Positions 1-11,905 of a stretch of 64,000 nt of DNA are shown here, piece by piece; position 1 is the stretch's first letter; every line of letters starts with the position of its first letter. Position numbers and translations under genes: made by a program. The notes beneath the pieces are model-generated. The model saw only the letters and a program-made list of their open reading frames with translations. It made no database searches and was not told where the DNA came from. This DNA comes from Eupeodes corollae (taxonomy: Eukaryota; Arthropoda; Insecta; Diptera; Syrphidae): positions 119,766,589 through 119,830,588 of the forward strand of contig NC_079148.1 in NCBI RefSeq assembly GCF_945859685.1, written 5' to 3'.

Positions 1-2429
1 CAAGTCAGGTTTTTGAAAATTGAAATACAACACTTTATAATTCTAAAAAAAACATGTATAAGGATTTTTCAGACTATGTAAATTCATTTTTAATCAAATT
101 CGTGACGATGCTCCAAATTTACAATCCCTTAATTCATTATTTTGTTTAAATACATATGTTTAGGTAGTACCTTTCTCAAAATGTCCTCATTAGTTGTGTC
201 TTCTACTGGTATATATAAACCTTAAAAGAAAACTGAAACCTTTATGATAAAACGGTTCTTAACAGAAAAACGCATAACTGTATAAAAGAAATGTTTGTTC
301 TTATTACGAATTCGTAGTTTCAAGTTTACAAAATCAAGATTTTGGAATATAATGAAAAATATATAAAAATAATCTTGGAAATGGGTATTTCTCAGTTTCA
401 GCACATATATGTAGCTAAAATCGGAGTTTGGATTTGGAACCAGAACTTAAAATTAAATCTAAAACGAACTATTCAAAAACATAAATGAATTACATTCAAA
501 GTTTTTCATAACTTCATATAGATTCAAATGAAAACCTATAAAAATTCATCATAACTAACGAGAAATTACGAACACTTAAGTGAGATACTTGTATGATTTA
601 AACTGTACCTAGAATACAAAGTATTTAGTGAAAACATCGTAAAATATTTTTCAAGAACAACCTTCCGTTTTACCGTAATCTTAAATACAGCGTATTATGT
701 ATTTTTTTGCATTTTCGAAGATGTAAATTTAAAAAACCATCAAGACTTCAAAAAACTTTGAAAACGTAGGTAGGTATTGCGTTAATCAAAATACAGAAAC
801 AAACAGACAACAATTCATTTTGAAGGTTTGTCTTACACTCAGAAAAGTTTGAAGTTTAATATTAATGGTAAATGCAACACTGACTACTTGCCTTGGTATA
901 ATTTAGCGTTCAAGGAATACAGATGAAACATTAAGAAATTACTACTAAATGTTGGTATTTTATGCCTGCTTTCATTATAATATAATTATTATTATCTCAT
1001 ATCAAATTTATTTTCTAAATGACATATTCTAACCGTAATCTAAACCAAATCAAGCTTTTAACTATATCCTTATTTTATTTCCATGTCTCCCATAGGAAAA
1101 ATCTTTTGAATTCTTCTTAAAAAGTAAATCGTTTTAAAGCCAAACAGAAAAAAATCACAAAATTTATTATTATATCACAAGTATAATCATAACACAACAC
1201 ATTGACATAACCTACCCAACCCCACTTACAATTGGGTAGGTATAAAGGATATTTGTTCGTTTCTTATATGAACCGTATTTTTTTAAGTTTACCATGGGAA
1301 TATACCCTTTTTAACCCTCATAGCCCTTCCCTTCCCTCCTCTTTTCATCTCTGCCCAAACTCCAACTTCATATTATTCTTTTCTGCCGATTTAATCTTTA
1401 TATATTTATGCCATCCTTACTTACAAAAAACGCAAATATCCTTTGGCGGAAACCAAAGAAGTCCCTTGAAACTGTTTTGAATATGATTTTTTTTACTATC
1501 AAGCTATGTCCTGACTTTCTTATAACAGTCCCAATCTCTTCTTTGTATCTGAACTGTACAGTACAACCAGCCAGCCAAAGCCAACATACATACAAAGCTA
1601 GCTAGAGCGCCTTGATGGTGGTTTTGCTTTTAGATTTTCTGCTCATTTCAATGTCGTCTCTTTTCGTCTCTCAATATTATGCCCCAAGGACAATCCATCC
1701 GTTTTTAATGAAAAACACAAGAAACTCATTTGCTTTTCAGTGTACAGATAGGTATACGAGGCGACTATATCTAGTATAGATTTTATGGAACACTATACAA
1801 ATGAATGGTTCAGTTGAATTGAGTTGAGGGTCTTCAAAAGCAAGCAACATTCTTAGCTCAGAAGACAAATTAAACGAGACGATATAAAATTGTGTCCGTT
1901 TTGGTTTGGTGTTTATTTTATTTTTTCATTATCCTTTCTCTCGTGAAGCAATAAATAAGGCTTATTTTTTGTTTGTAATTTCTATATTTTTACATCAAAG
2001 ATCAGCTACTTAAGTTCTAAAGTTAATGCCTTAAAGTCATAATGAAACTTATAAATCCTTCCATGAATTTGATTATGCGTTTAGGAAAGAAATTATTGAT
2101 CAGAGGATTTAGTTGATTAATACAACATCATCTTGAAATAAATGATTTGATTAAAATTAAAAACAAAATTAAAGCAGATACTAAGCTATCCCATTCTTGT
2201 ACTTTTCACAAGAACCGTCTGAACCTTTATAGATAATAAAATTTTCTTTCTAAGAAAAAATAAGCTCCGTAAGTAAGCTTAATAAAAGTTCAAATCACAG
2301 TGCAATAACACTCTATTTCAATCCGATTCAGTTCCGATTAAATTTTCCATGAAAGGTAGTATTTGTTCGAACCTATCATGGTCATGGTCGGATTTGTGTT
2401 GGTTTTCATATCTCCTCATTTACTTTCGA
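1..2429. other. AT-rich intergenic DNA, no gene seen
   Basis: No coding region longer than a chance open frame, no RNA gene and no recognisable transposon end was seen here. A 10-bp perfect hairpin near position 1225 is listed separately. Confidence 0.5.
1210..1241. repeat. Perfect 10-bp inverted repeat (hairpin)
   Basis: ACCTACCCAA at 1210-1219 is followed after 12 nt by its exact complement TTGGGTAGGT at 1232-1241. It stands out because it is GC-rich in AT-rich DNA. No gene or element end is adjacent, and its role is unknown. Confidence 0.6.
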
Positions 2430-2693
2430 AATAAATAACTTTAACTAACATTTTTTATCTTTTTTGTTTACCAACAAATACAAAAAGCTGAAATCATTGC
2501 TCAAGTTTCTTGAAATTCAACCATGTGTTGAATCAGCTGTTCTGTCAGATGCCTACATACCCCAGAAATTCTTGGTTACCTTTGGATTCCTTTTTTGATA
2601 TCTCAGCTGTTTTTAATCAGCTGTTGTTTTACACCTAAAACACTAAAAAAAAAGGTATCCGGATAGCCTATCTGTCTGAGATTGAACGAAGCC
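2430..2693. mobile_element. Right half of TIR element family M2
   Basis: This stretch matches the right halves of the elements at 14103-14620 and 20975-21617: shared text from GTTTACCAACAAATACAAAA through the two CAGCTGTT motifs to the terminal GAGATTGAACGAAGCC. The final repeat has one mismatch (GAAGCC for GCAGCC). The left half and left terminal repeat are absent, so it is a truncated, immobile copy. Left edge is approximate. Confidence 0.7.
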
Positions 2694-3278
2694 AATGCTA
2701 CTCGGAGGCAAAGGAAAAAGTGAATTGCAATTTATTTTAACAAAAACATTACATTTTCGGAAAAATAGTAGGACTTACCTCAATGTTTTTAAACACTTTA
2801 AATTTGGAATATTTATTTAAACCCTTTAATTTGCAAATTTTGTCAGAGAGAGAACTGCTTTCTTGTTAAAAATCTGCATGTCTACAATGAGATGGCAGTC
2901 TGTTTGGAATACTAGAGCAGGTTCGCACAATCCATAGAAGTGCTGTCGTGCAGTTTTTGTTTATGTTGCTGACCCAACAATAAAAACGAGGCATATACAA
3001 AACCACAAAAACCCCGCATTCAGTAAGATTTTGTGGTCTTCAATTAATTTTTACAATCGTCATCGTACCGATTATAACATCGAATCATATTTCACAACAT
3101 CAGAGGCAAAATAAGACAAGGCAAGACAACGACAAGACATTCCAGCTTTTTATTCCCTTACCCACTATCACTCGTATATACCCAGGAAAAAGATTGCTCA
3201 GCTTTGAAAATCTATTCACTTTTCCACCTGAATAATATCTAATATATGCTAACGATTAGGGTGCGTGAAACCGCAACC

Positions 3279-3316
3279 TATAAAGCCGCCTCTTAATCAC
3301 CCAAAGAGCTTAGTTT
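3279..3316 (+). promoter_or_regulatory. TATA box plus initiator of protease gene 1
   Basis: TATAAAG starts at 3279 and an arthropod-type initiator TTAGTT has its A at 3312, 33 nt downstream. The same 33-34 nt spacing recurs upstream of four paralogues in the window. Predicted transcription start is about 3312, giving a leader of about 147 nt before the ATG at 3459, much longer than the 11-23 nt leaders of those paralogues. Confidence 0.6.
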
Positions 3317-3403
3317 TTCTGCACCACTTGCAGACTTCAGCCAGACGACATCACTCAGGAGGAGACAAGCAGACAAGACCGGCAACGTGGAGCTGATATA
3401 TCT

Positions 3404-3454
3404 ATGAACAACGCGCTTCTAAAAAGTCTTGCTACTGCTACCGCTACGACATAG
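3404..3454 (+). other. Upstream ORF (16 codons) in gene 1 leader
   Basis: An ATG at 3404 opens a 16-codon frame ending TAG at 3452-3454, only 4 nt before the main start codon at 3459. The peptide is rich in Ala and Thr. If the leader is transcribed as inferred from the TATA box, this uORF could reduce translation of the protease. It may also be incidental. Confidence 0.4.
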
Positions 3455-3458
3455 CAAA

Positions 3459-4689
3459 ATGACGGTAATCTCAATCTATGATGTCACACTCTGGTGCCTT
3501 GTAATCAGAGCCATAGAGTGTGTCGACTGGACAAAAGTGAAGCCAATGCAAATGGTGGCCATGTACTCCACGGAGGGTCAACCTATGGTATTTAATCTTG
3601 AAAGTGAACGTTTACAAATGGATTTGCTACCATCAGGAGCAAGTATAGATGGTAGTAGTTCGGATGCCATCATGGAAAGGATATTCGGAGGAACTATGGC
3701 AAAGCCGAATGCCTTTCCCTATCAGGCTGGGATGATGTTGCAACGAGCCCAGGGACTTTATTGGTGTGGTGGTTCGTTGATTTCCGATGAATATATTCTG
3801 ACTGCGGCACATTGTGTGGATGCGTATGTATCGGAAGGGTTTTAGAGCAGCCAGGATTTCGCCTAATCACGATACTCTTTAATGCTTCACAGAGTGCGGA
3901 GGGCTTTGATATTTCTCGGTGCACACGAGATTCGCAATCGAGACGAGGATGGCCAGAAACGTATCGAAGTTACGAAGAGAAATTTTCTAATTCACCCTGA
4001 GTGGAATGCCCGGCGATTAAGGAACGATATAGCGCTGGTCAAGCTCCCTGAGCCTATTACATTCACAGGTGAGTAAGCATGAGCATGTATGCACATAAAT
4101 ACACATATGTGTATGGACAAACATAGAGTTTGTTTGCATTCAAACCTCTTTTACACTAACTCACTCTCTGATGGTAATTTGTTTTTCAGAGCGAATCCAA
4201 CCGATAGCCTTGCCCCGACGAAGTTACGAATACAAGGATTTCAGCGAGAAATTAGCAATTGCCTCGGGTTGGGGTCGCTATGCACCCGGAGTACATGCCA
4301 TAAGTAACACATTGCGTTACGTAAGGCTTAGAATCATAGATGTCGAAACATGCTCTCGAAGCTTTCCGTTTACATACCAATCGACAAATATCTGCACAAG
4401 TGGCATGAATGGGAAGAGCACTTGCCATGGGGATTCTGGGGGTCCGTTGGTTGTGCGAAAAAAATCCTCCAAGAAGAGAATTTTGATTGGATTAACTTCG
4501 TTTGGAAGTGTTTTTGGATGTGATAAGGGATATCCTGCAGCTTATACGAAGATTGTGTCATATTTGGATTGGATATTGGATGAAACGGGCATTGAAATTG
4601 AATACAAGTCATCGGACGATGAAACAAATATTGGTGGAAGTGGGGAGTTGGTGGATTCAACACAGGGCCTTGGCTACCGTTATGAGTAG
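3459..4689 (+). CDS. Secreted chymotrypsin-like serine protease 1 (divergent cluster member)
   Basis: Three exons: 3459-3823, 3893-4068 and 4190-4689, all GT-AG, giving 346 aa. The start is the ATG at 3459, followed by a hydrophobic signal-like segment ending near Ile-Glu-Cys. The zymogen is cut before I-F-G-G (after MER). The triad is visible: His in LTAAHC, Asp in RNDIALVKL, Ser in CHGDSGGP. The residue six before the Ser is Ser (position 189 in chymotrypsin numbering), so a chymotrypsin-like pocket is likely. Exon 2 is 176 nt, as in most paralogues. Unlike them, exons 3 and 4 are fused, so intron 3 is absent. The protein carries a longer propeptide and an acidic 35-40 residue C-terminal tail after LDWI. 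An AATAAA lies just after the stop. The divergent ends suggest a role different from the digestive-looking paralogues. Confidence 0.88.
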
Positions 4690-5151
4690 TTTAATTTTAT
4701 TTGTTCTTGTTTTTAAACGAATAAAAAAATGATTAAGGCGAGAAGTTTGTTTTTATTTTATGTTCTCTTAAATAAATCGTTTCCTAACCAAATTTTGTAT
4801 CTTAAAGGGCATTCCCAGAGCATAATATGGAAAATTTTGTAACGGCATTATATGTTTTCAAAATGGATTGTATGAAATTTATTTTAATCCTTTTTTCTTA
4901 AGAGGAATCTGAATTTCCAGTTAATAGATGAGAAGGTTTAAATTTAAGGCCTATATTTCCACTAAGAAAGATCTGTCAATTTTATTTCTTTGAGTATTGG
5001 AAAATCAACTAAGCACTTTTCTGTCAATTTTAACAGAACTTCATGCAAATTGTCAGTTTTATAAAGCAAAAAATTCAAAAGCCATAAATATTTAATTTAA
5101 GAATTCATTTTTTTATTGAACCATTTAAAATCGTATACAATTTTATAAGTT

Positions 5152-6197
5152 TTACTTGTTAACAACACCACTGTGCTTTTGAATCCAATCTAAGTATGAG
5201 GTGACACGAGTGAATACACCTGGCCATCCCTTCTCACAACCCAAAGCAATACCGAAGGATGTAGCTCCAATAACAGTGTTGCTACCATCGGCCAAAACAA
5301 GTGGACCACCGGAGTCACCATTGCAGGTTGATTTGGCTCCCTTGGTGCTGATGCAAACATGAGTATCCTTTACAGATCCCCCGAAGTATGGACTGCAAGC
5401 GGAATTGGTCATGATTGGAACTTCAACCCAGCGGAGTTTGTCAGTGGCAGCAGTTGCAGCTTTGATGGAAGAAATCAAAAGAAAAAAATCAAGATTTTAT
5501 AATTAATAAAAAGGATTTGACTTACAGTCAGCAATTTTGCCCCATCCGGAGGCGATGGCCTTGACACCAGCATAGTTGGAGTATTTTCCATTCATCTTTG
5601 GCAATTTAGCAGGTTGAATGTAAGCTAAAGGCGAATACAGGAACATTAGAATATGAGATGAATGACACTGTCTCAATTAAAAGACTTACCATTCAATTGC
5701 ACTGCAGCTGGCAATTTGATCAAAGAAATGTCATTCATCAAAGTGCTTGGGTTCCATTGTTCATGAACGATGACATTTTTCTTGTCAACACGGATGATCT
5801 TCTGGCCAGGTTCGTTGCGGTTGGTACGGTCTGTAGCTCCAAGGTACACATCAACAGAGTTGATACTGAAATTGATTTTTCAATTTCATATTGTTATGTT
5901 TTGTATAGAAGACAACTTTGAGACTTACGAATCAGTACAATGAGCGGCAGTTAGAACCCAACGGTTCGAAATCAAAGTACCACCACACCATGCTGATCCC
6001 TTTGCCAAGTGCAACATAAGACCAGCTTGGTATGGGAATTGCTTGGGAGATGCAAGATTTCCATTTGTAATGCGACCATTATCGCCAGCTGAACGAAGAG
6101 CTGGAACTCTATGATCCACGGTCATTGGCAGGACTTGATGCCAGTCCAAAGCCGCTGCAGAGGCAACAAAAAGTGCAAAAGCAATTAAGAACTTCAT
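5152..6197 (-). CDS. Secreted chymotrypsin/brachyurin-like serine protease 2
   Basis: Four exons on the minus strand: 6197-5929, 5865-5690, 5624-5526 and 5459-5152 (269, 176, 99 and 308 nt), giving 283 aa. The start is the ATG at 6197, opening a clear signal peptide (MKFLIAFALFVASAAA). The activation site is R|ITNG. Triad: His in LTAAHC, Asp in MNDISLIKL, Ser in CNGDSGGP; Ser at 189, Gly at 216 and 226 suggest chymotrypsin-like specificity. The pattern GRITNG...FPYQ...GCEKGWPGVF resembles Drosophila brachyurin-type proteases such as CG10472 (recalled, not searched). Intron 3 ends in an unusual but acceptable AAG. Probably a gut digestive enzyme. Exon lengths are identical to those of gene 3, which lies in the opposite orientation. 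Confidence 0.92.
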
Positions 6198-6217
6198 TGT
6201 GAACAAAGTAAGTTATT

Positions 6218-6254
6218 ACTGATGGTTTGATGTAATTTTTTGAACATATTTATA
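6218..6254 (-). promoter_or_regulatory. TATA box plus initiator of protease gene 2
   Basis: On the minus strand TATAAAT starts at 6254 and TCAGT has its A at 6220, a spacing of 34 nt, identical to gene 3. The predicted 5' leader is about 23 nt. Confidence 0.7.
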
Positions 6255-7721
6255 CTTTAGAAACAAAGTACAGCACTTCAATTGGTTTTTGACAAGATTG
6301 TTGAAAATTAATATTATTTTGAGTGGTTGTGAAAATAGCCAGACATTCTTCAATTAATTTTAAGGAGCAGGCACTTACATTCGTGTGCTTCGTTTTGTTT
6401 GTAATCTGTGATTTTACAATTATATTAGAGTTAATTAATTTTTAGAATAGAAGACGGCACTTAATAGTAGACTTTATGTAGTGGAATTTAAAAAAATGTG
6501 TTGGGGACATAAGAGAGGCACTTAATAAGCACTCTTAAAATTTATATCGTTATGGTTTACAAGTTTCACCATATAAATGGCTACATATTAATCGAAGAAC
6601 TTTCCTAACATTTTCAAAAATATTTGAAAAATTTGTGTATATAACCATAATTTGTTTTTTAATTTAAAGATGTTACTTTAAAACTGTTTTAAATGTTGCC
6701 ATGCTAGAATATAAATTCATTTAAAAAATCGTTTCAAAGTTCTTACAAGTTTACTGGATGAGGAAATAAACTGATTTCAAGCCTTTAAGATAGTTGAAAT
6801 TACTAAATATTTAGCAAGGATGGATCCACACTTCTAATCAGAAGGGGGACGAGTTTTCACTCACCACCTAAAAATGTTCTTTAATGTACTGTAAATTTTT
6901 CTTACAACATTTAAAAAACATAATGTGTATCTTAACCTTAAATGTACACATTTCAAGGGCTAAAGTGACAACTTTAGGTATTAAATTATTTTAGAACGCT
7001 GTTGTCCAGCAAGGAACATAAAGTCTAACTATTTAATTTGGTCGAATCTCTCCATTCCAAGATTTCAACAGTTTTCCAAGCAGATACATATTCCATATTT
7101 AAGAGTAAAACACAGAAGTTTAGACGGTTACTTTTACGCAGAAATGTAAGAAATTGTTTTGATACTTAGCTTTTCTTCCAAAAAGAATTTATTCTTTTTT
7201 GTTGCTATTTCTTTTAATGTGAAGAAAGCTACAAAAATTCAAAAACCTAGAAAATGAAAAAGAATCTGATATAAAGAATTATCTGGCTTTTTTTGACGTA
7301 GATTTTTCGGACTCAATATCAGCCTGCTTACTCGTAGATTGGAACTGATGCTAGAATATATATTTTTTGATCTTAAAGAAGTCAACAAAACTTAAAAAAT
7401 GTAGAGATAAAAAAGTTTGGTTCATGAATTTTAGGAAAAAGGTGCATTTAAGTATTTACATAGTTTGTCCGAATATAAAATAAAAACAATTAAATGCAAA
7501 CAAATAAGTTGGGAAGAAACTTTTGAGTGTTAGTCACAAATTACACGTTTTAGAATCTCTTTTCACTTCAGCTGTCAAGAGATTCAAAGCCTTTTCATTA
7601 ATAGATATGAAACGTGCATTGCGTTTTTCAATTAGCGATTAGTATATACATACATTTACATTTAAATTTCGTTAAAAAAATATTCGGCCCTTTCTGAGAT
7701 ATCAAGTCTTAAAAACAAAAT
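6255..7721. other. Intergenic, no gene seen
   Basis: AT-rich DNA between protease gene 2 and a repeat-family copy. No long open frame, RNA gene or element terminus was recognised. Confidence 0.5.
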
Positions 7722-8459
7722 TATTCTATAGTAAGTTATTGTAACGGACCCATTACTTTAATATTTATTTGTGGAATTTTATTTTATTATTTGTCGAACT
7801 GAAAATTTTGACATTTCTCAACGTTTCAAAGTCCCTAGAGTCGAAATAAAAGATATTTAAAAGTTCGCGACGTCTTTTTCGTCGTCCATAGCTCAAGAAC
7901 CAGAAGACATATCAACTCCAAAAAAAAATATTATACAGATAATAATGCAGAAAGATGCAGAAAGGGCTCTCAAGAAAATTTCGTGGGTGTTTTTTTTTTT
8001 ATTATAGCAGTTTAAAAAAAGTTGAAAATTTTGTTTAATCCTAAATATCTTACGTCCCAAAAACGATAGAGACTATTAGAATTATTTTTTTTATTTTTTT
8101 TGTTTTATTTTTGAAAGGGAAACATTTTATTTCATTTTACAACAGTAATTAATTTATTTCGATTACAAAAATGAAGTGTAATTTAGTTGAACTATTCTAA
8201 GTAAAAAATTAAAGTCAATCCAAAGTAAATACTGAATCGAAGCGTTATAGTTGTCCGCAAATTTACGTTTCATTGAAGTGCTCTTTGGTATACAACATTT
8301 TTTGTGATTTGGTCTGACGTTAACAAAAAAAAAGCGGAACGTAAGGCAAACGAATTGCAATCGTTTGAAGTCAAATGGAAGATCAGTCGGAATCATTGAT
8401 GTTCGAGAGTACATACATTTTCACCTGGGTACTTTCCGTTAATAATAAATCTTTTCACA

Positions 8460-9437
8460 GCAATTTGAGTACCGTGGCAAAGTCGCGGAATGTGCTGGAA
8501 ATCCTAGTAACTCCAGAGAGTTCAAAAACTCCATTGGATAGTTTACTACATCATCGGGATTTGTTATGGAATCAACGGATTTGTATGTCACCTAATCGCC
8601 TGCGATATTCGATTGAATGGTGAAATTCAGTGCGTGTGCATCATTTTTCTTTGCGTCGAGAATTGTTCGTTGACTTTACCAAGCATAATTCTGATAATTC
8701 TCACTAATATTTGGGAAAACATTTTCAATAAGAGCTAATGGTTGGTAAGAGCAATTAATCCAGTTGTCGCATCAACTGGCACTTTTCCATAACAACTGCT
8801 TGAAAAATTGTGCAGCACTTTCATCGTTTGAAGTCTCATATTAGTGATAAGCGATAATGTTTTTACGTTATTCCACAAAAGTGATGCCTTGAGGCAATCA
8901 CGCAATTCATCTGCAGGCGTTCCACGGGAAATTACTGGCAACTTCTGCCTTAAATCGCCTGCTAACAATATCATCAAGCCGCCAAGTCCTTCAGTGCTTC
9001 AAGTCATTTCTTATGTGCCTTTGTGCACTCATCCCAAACAATGAGCTAACATTGCTTCAACAATTTTCCCATTGCACTAGTTGGGAAATATTGCATGTTG
9101 GAGTATCAATTGTGTTTCAATTGAGTGGAATCTTAAGCGCAGAATGTGCAATACGACCACCATCTAGAAGAGTTGCCGCAATTTCAGATGATGCTAACGC
9201 CAAAGCTATGTCACATCTTGATCGAATAGTGGTCAAAATCAATGAAATGGCAAATGTTTTCCCTGTTCCTCCAGGTTCGTCCAGGAAGAATAGACCTTCA
9301 ATATTATTGCCCAACGCTTGCATTACTGTTTCGCATACTTGTTTTTGCTGTTCATTCATCAATGGAAAATTATTTCGAACGAATTCCTGCAATATATCAA
9401 CATTGTATTGCAGCTCTCGATTTAATTCTTGGTTCAA
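8460..9437 (-). pseudogene. PIF1-like helicase remnant of a Helitron/Helentron
   Basis: Minus-strand fragments in order: 9437-9117 contains a Walker A motif (DEPGGTGKTF) and an S-S-E-I-A-A segment; 8977-8735 contains ILLAGDLRQKLPVI, a PIF1 Walker-B-region motif, and a following T-N-M-R-L; about 8600-8460 encodes DDVVNYPMEFLNSL and GFPAHS, the C-terminal signature of Helitron helicases. Frames change between fragments and stops intervene, so it is non-functional. No Rep/HUH nuclease domain was seen. The enclosing DNA is copy 1 of repeat family H. Confidence 0.85.
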
Positions 9438-10148
9438 TACACGTGCTTCGATCGATTTGTCGCAATCATTTCTACTTCAATCAAAAGCTTGTATGCAATA
9501 GTCAAGCATTGATCCTTAATCAGAATCATTCCTTTATTGTAGATTTCATACGTTATTTGAAGATATCTCTGACGTTTCTAGAGATATGCTTGACTAAAAA
9601 AGGTTCCCAAAAGTAAGATTTGGTTTAGAATTTAGGACCCTTGAAGTTTACCGCTTTTCTGTTAAAATTTTTCCTGAGTTTTGTCTGCTATGAACCTCAC
9701 GAAGCCCGAGACCTTCCCAACGAATGCAAAATCGTGGAAATCGGTTCGTTCTGAAGTTATAGCGTTAGGAAGGAAAATCCGACTTATTTTTATATAGTAC
9801 AATATTGTAACGTGATACTAAACAATCCAATTAACATTTTTTTATATACTAAATACTAAACAAAAAATTTAAAATTTATCTCCAAAACAATTTTGTGCAA
9901 CAAAAAATAACGTTTTTAACATCTGATCAAATTTTGACAATTTTTAATATAAAAAAAAAACAATTCTAAAAGTTGGTAAAAATTGAATTTCGATATTATT
10001 TTTGATATTTTATTAATCCTTCAGTACGTTTTTTCAAAAAAAATTAAATCTACACAAAATAGTAGCGAATTTGGTAAAAACAATTCAACTAACAACCTTT
10101 TTAATCAAACTAGATAACCTACAAAACTTTTAGCAAGTCAAATTGACA

Positions 10149-10175
10149 GACGGGCTATGAAGTTATTAGCCCGTC
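10149..10175 (+). repeat. 3'-terminal hairpin of family H copy 1
   Basis: GACGGGCTA, a 9-nt loop, then TAGCCCGTC form a perfect 9-bp stem, followed by CCAGCCTCTTTTTTTT. Copies 2 and 3 have GGGATG and CATCCC at the same place, so the pairing is kept while the bases differ. A 3'-terminal hairpin is typical of Helitron-class elements. Confidence 0.75.
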
Positions 10176-10818
10176 CCAGCCTCTTTTTTTTAAATAAAAA
10201 AAAAAAAAAACAAAATGGTATTTTTGATCATCAAAAATCATCATCAATTTGATTATGTTCTAGGTCCAGTGCTCAGTTAAAAGTGGTTCTTTTGCCAACA
10301 AAATTTGGAAAGTAAAATACAAATTTTGTTTTCATACAAAAAAAAAATAAATAATTCAAAACATAATGGGGGTCAAAAAAAGTTTTTTTTTTTAAATGAC
10401 GCCCAAAAAACTTAATTTTTAACAGTGTTGATAGTTCAAGTTCCTGCAATAAAATTTGAATGAACATTTATTTCTGTCTTTGATTAAAATTAATTAATCA
10501 TATCATAGTTTATCATATCATAGTTTAATCATAAACTAGATTAGATACTTAATATTTGTTTATCTCATTCTCTTCCTTTAAGTTTTTAGAAAGACGTAAA
10601 AAGTAAATATTGAATGCTTACGTATTTTTCAAGAGCTGGTGTTTATAAAACAAAAGCCCGCGTATGTATGCACTTATGCAGGCCTATATACCTCTTGAAC
10701 TCAAGCATTCTACTTGTATGTTATCTTAGATCTTTTCTTTTCAGATTATTCCATTTTTAAGAACCTCCTCGACTAACCTTAATCCCCATGTCAACAAAAA
10801 ACGAGTGATTTGGTATTT

Positions 10819-10855
10819 TATAAATATTCCAATTTCTATGAAAATATTGATCAGT
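10819..10855 (+). promoter_or_regulatory. TATA box plus initiator of protease gene 3
   Basis: TATAAAT starts at 10819 and TCAGT has its A at 10853, 34 nt downstream. The predicted 5' leader is only about 11 nt before the ATG at 10864. Confidence 0.7.
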
Positions 10856-10863
10856 ATAAAATT

Positions 10864-11900
10864 ATGAAATTCTTAGTTTTTGTTTTGTGTGTTGCCTCTG
10901 TGGCTGCCACAATTGATTGGGATACAATTGTTCCGGTTGAAGAAACACCTTTTCAGCCTGACGTCGTTGGTGCAAAGGAAGAAAGTCGTATCACTAATGG
11001 ACAAATAGCAGAACCTAAACAATTTCCCTATCAAGCTGGACTATTGCTGCACTTGGAAAAAGGCTCCGCTTGGTGTGGTGGTACTTTGATATCAAATCAA
11101 TGGGTTCTAACTGCTGCACATTGTACTGATTCGTAAGTCTGATTGAAACAATCATTAACTCAATAAAAACACTGAGAAACTTTTAGAATTGTTTCGGTTG
11201 ATGTGCACCTTGGAATGTTTGATCGTCTCAATCGTTACGAAGAAGGACAAAAGGTTATTCGCGTTGCCCGGGCGAATATTATTGTTCACGAACATTGGAA
11301 TCCAAGCTCTGTTCAAAATGATATCTCTTTGATCAGATTGCCTTATCCTGTAGAATTCAATGGTAGGAAAATATAAGATCATAGATTGTTTTTGTGTATC
11401 CCTAACTACGTTTGTTTCTCTCAGAATACATTCAAGCCGCTCAGTTGCCAAGACTAATAGGCACTCCTTCAAACTATGTTGGTGTTAATTCCATCGCTTC
11501 AGGTTGGGGACGTACAAGTGACTGTAAGTGAACAATATTAAACTTTAAAAATATTTTACTCCTAAAACGTTAACTAATATATATTTTTTCAGCTGCAACT
11601 GGAACCACTGACAAACTTCGTTGGATTGAGGTGCCTATAATGGACAATTCAGCATGCGCTTCCTACTATAGCGGATCAGTAAGGGATACCAACATTTGTA
11701 TAAGCACCAAAAATGCCAAATCCACTTGCAATGGTGACTCTGGTGGTCCATTAGTCCTTGCTGATAGGAGCAATACAATAATTGGACTGACGTCATTTGG
11801 TGTTAAACTCGGATGTGAACAGGGATGGCCAGGAGTTTTTACACGTGTATCATCTTACTTGATTTGGATTTTTCAGAACAGTGGTGTTGTTAACATTTAA
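10864..11900 (+). CDS. Secreted chymotrypsin/brachyurin-like serine protease 3
   Basis: Four exons: 10864-11132, 11187-11362, 11425-11523 and 11593-11900 (269, 176, 99 and 308 nt), giving 283 aa, the same as gene 2. The start at 10864 opens a signal peptide (MKFLVFVLCVASVAA); an upstream in-frame Met lies before the predicted transcription start and was not used. Activation at R|ITNG; His in LTAAHC, Asp in QNDISLIRL, Ser in CNGDSGGP; Ser189-type pocket. The stop TAA overlaps the AATAAA polyadenylation signal (TAAATAAA), so the 3' UTR is probably only some 15-30 nt. Likely a digestive protease and a close paralogue of gene 2. Confidence 0.92.
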
Positions 11901-11905
11901 ATAAA

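Larger units (their letters stand above)
7722..10195 (+). mobile_element. Helentron-like repeat family H, copy 1, interrupted by helicase DNA
   Basis: Positions 7722-8110 match the head of family H (GTAAGTTATTGTAACGG, then the segment around CTCAAGAACCAGAAGA). Positions 9785-10195 match the later part (ATTGTAACGTGATAC, one to two AT-rich monomers, then the 3' hairpin). About 1.7 kb with a PIF1-type helicase remnant lies exactly between these parts. Either a Helitron inserted into the element, or this copy keeps part of an autonomous element's coding region. The head is diverged from copies 2-4 and has small internal insertions. The 5' palindrome arm is not preserved. Confidence 0.65.

Noticed and set aside
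8844..9616. Long plus-strand ORFs over the helicase remnant
   Set aside because: Shadows of the minus-strand PIF1 coding sequence, whose motifs are clear.
10810..10863. Earlier in-frame Met for protease gene 3
   Set aside because: It lies upstream of the TATA/initiator start and would place non-hydrophobic residues before the signal peptide.
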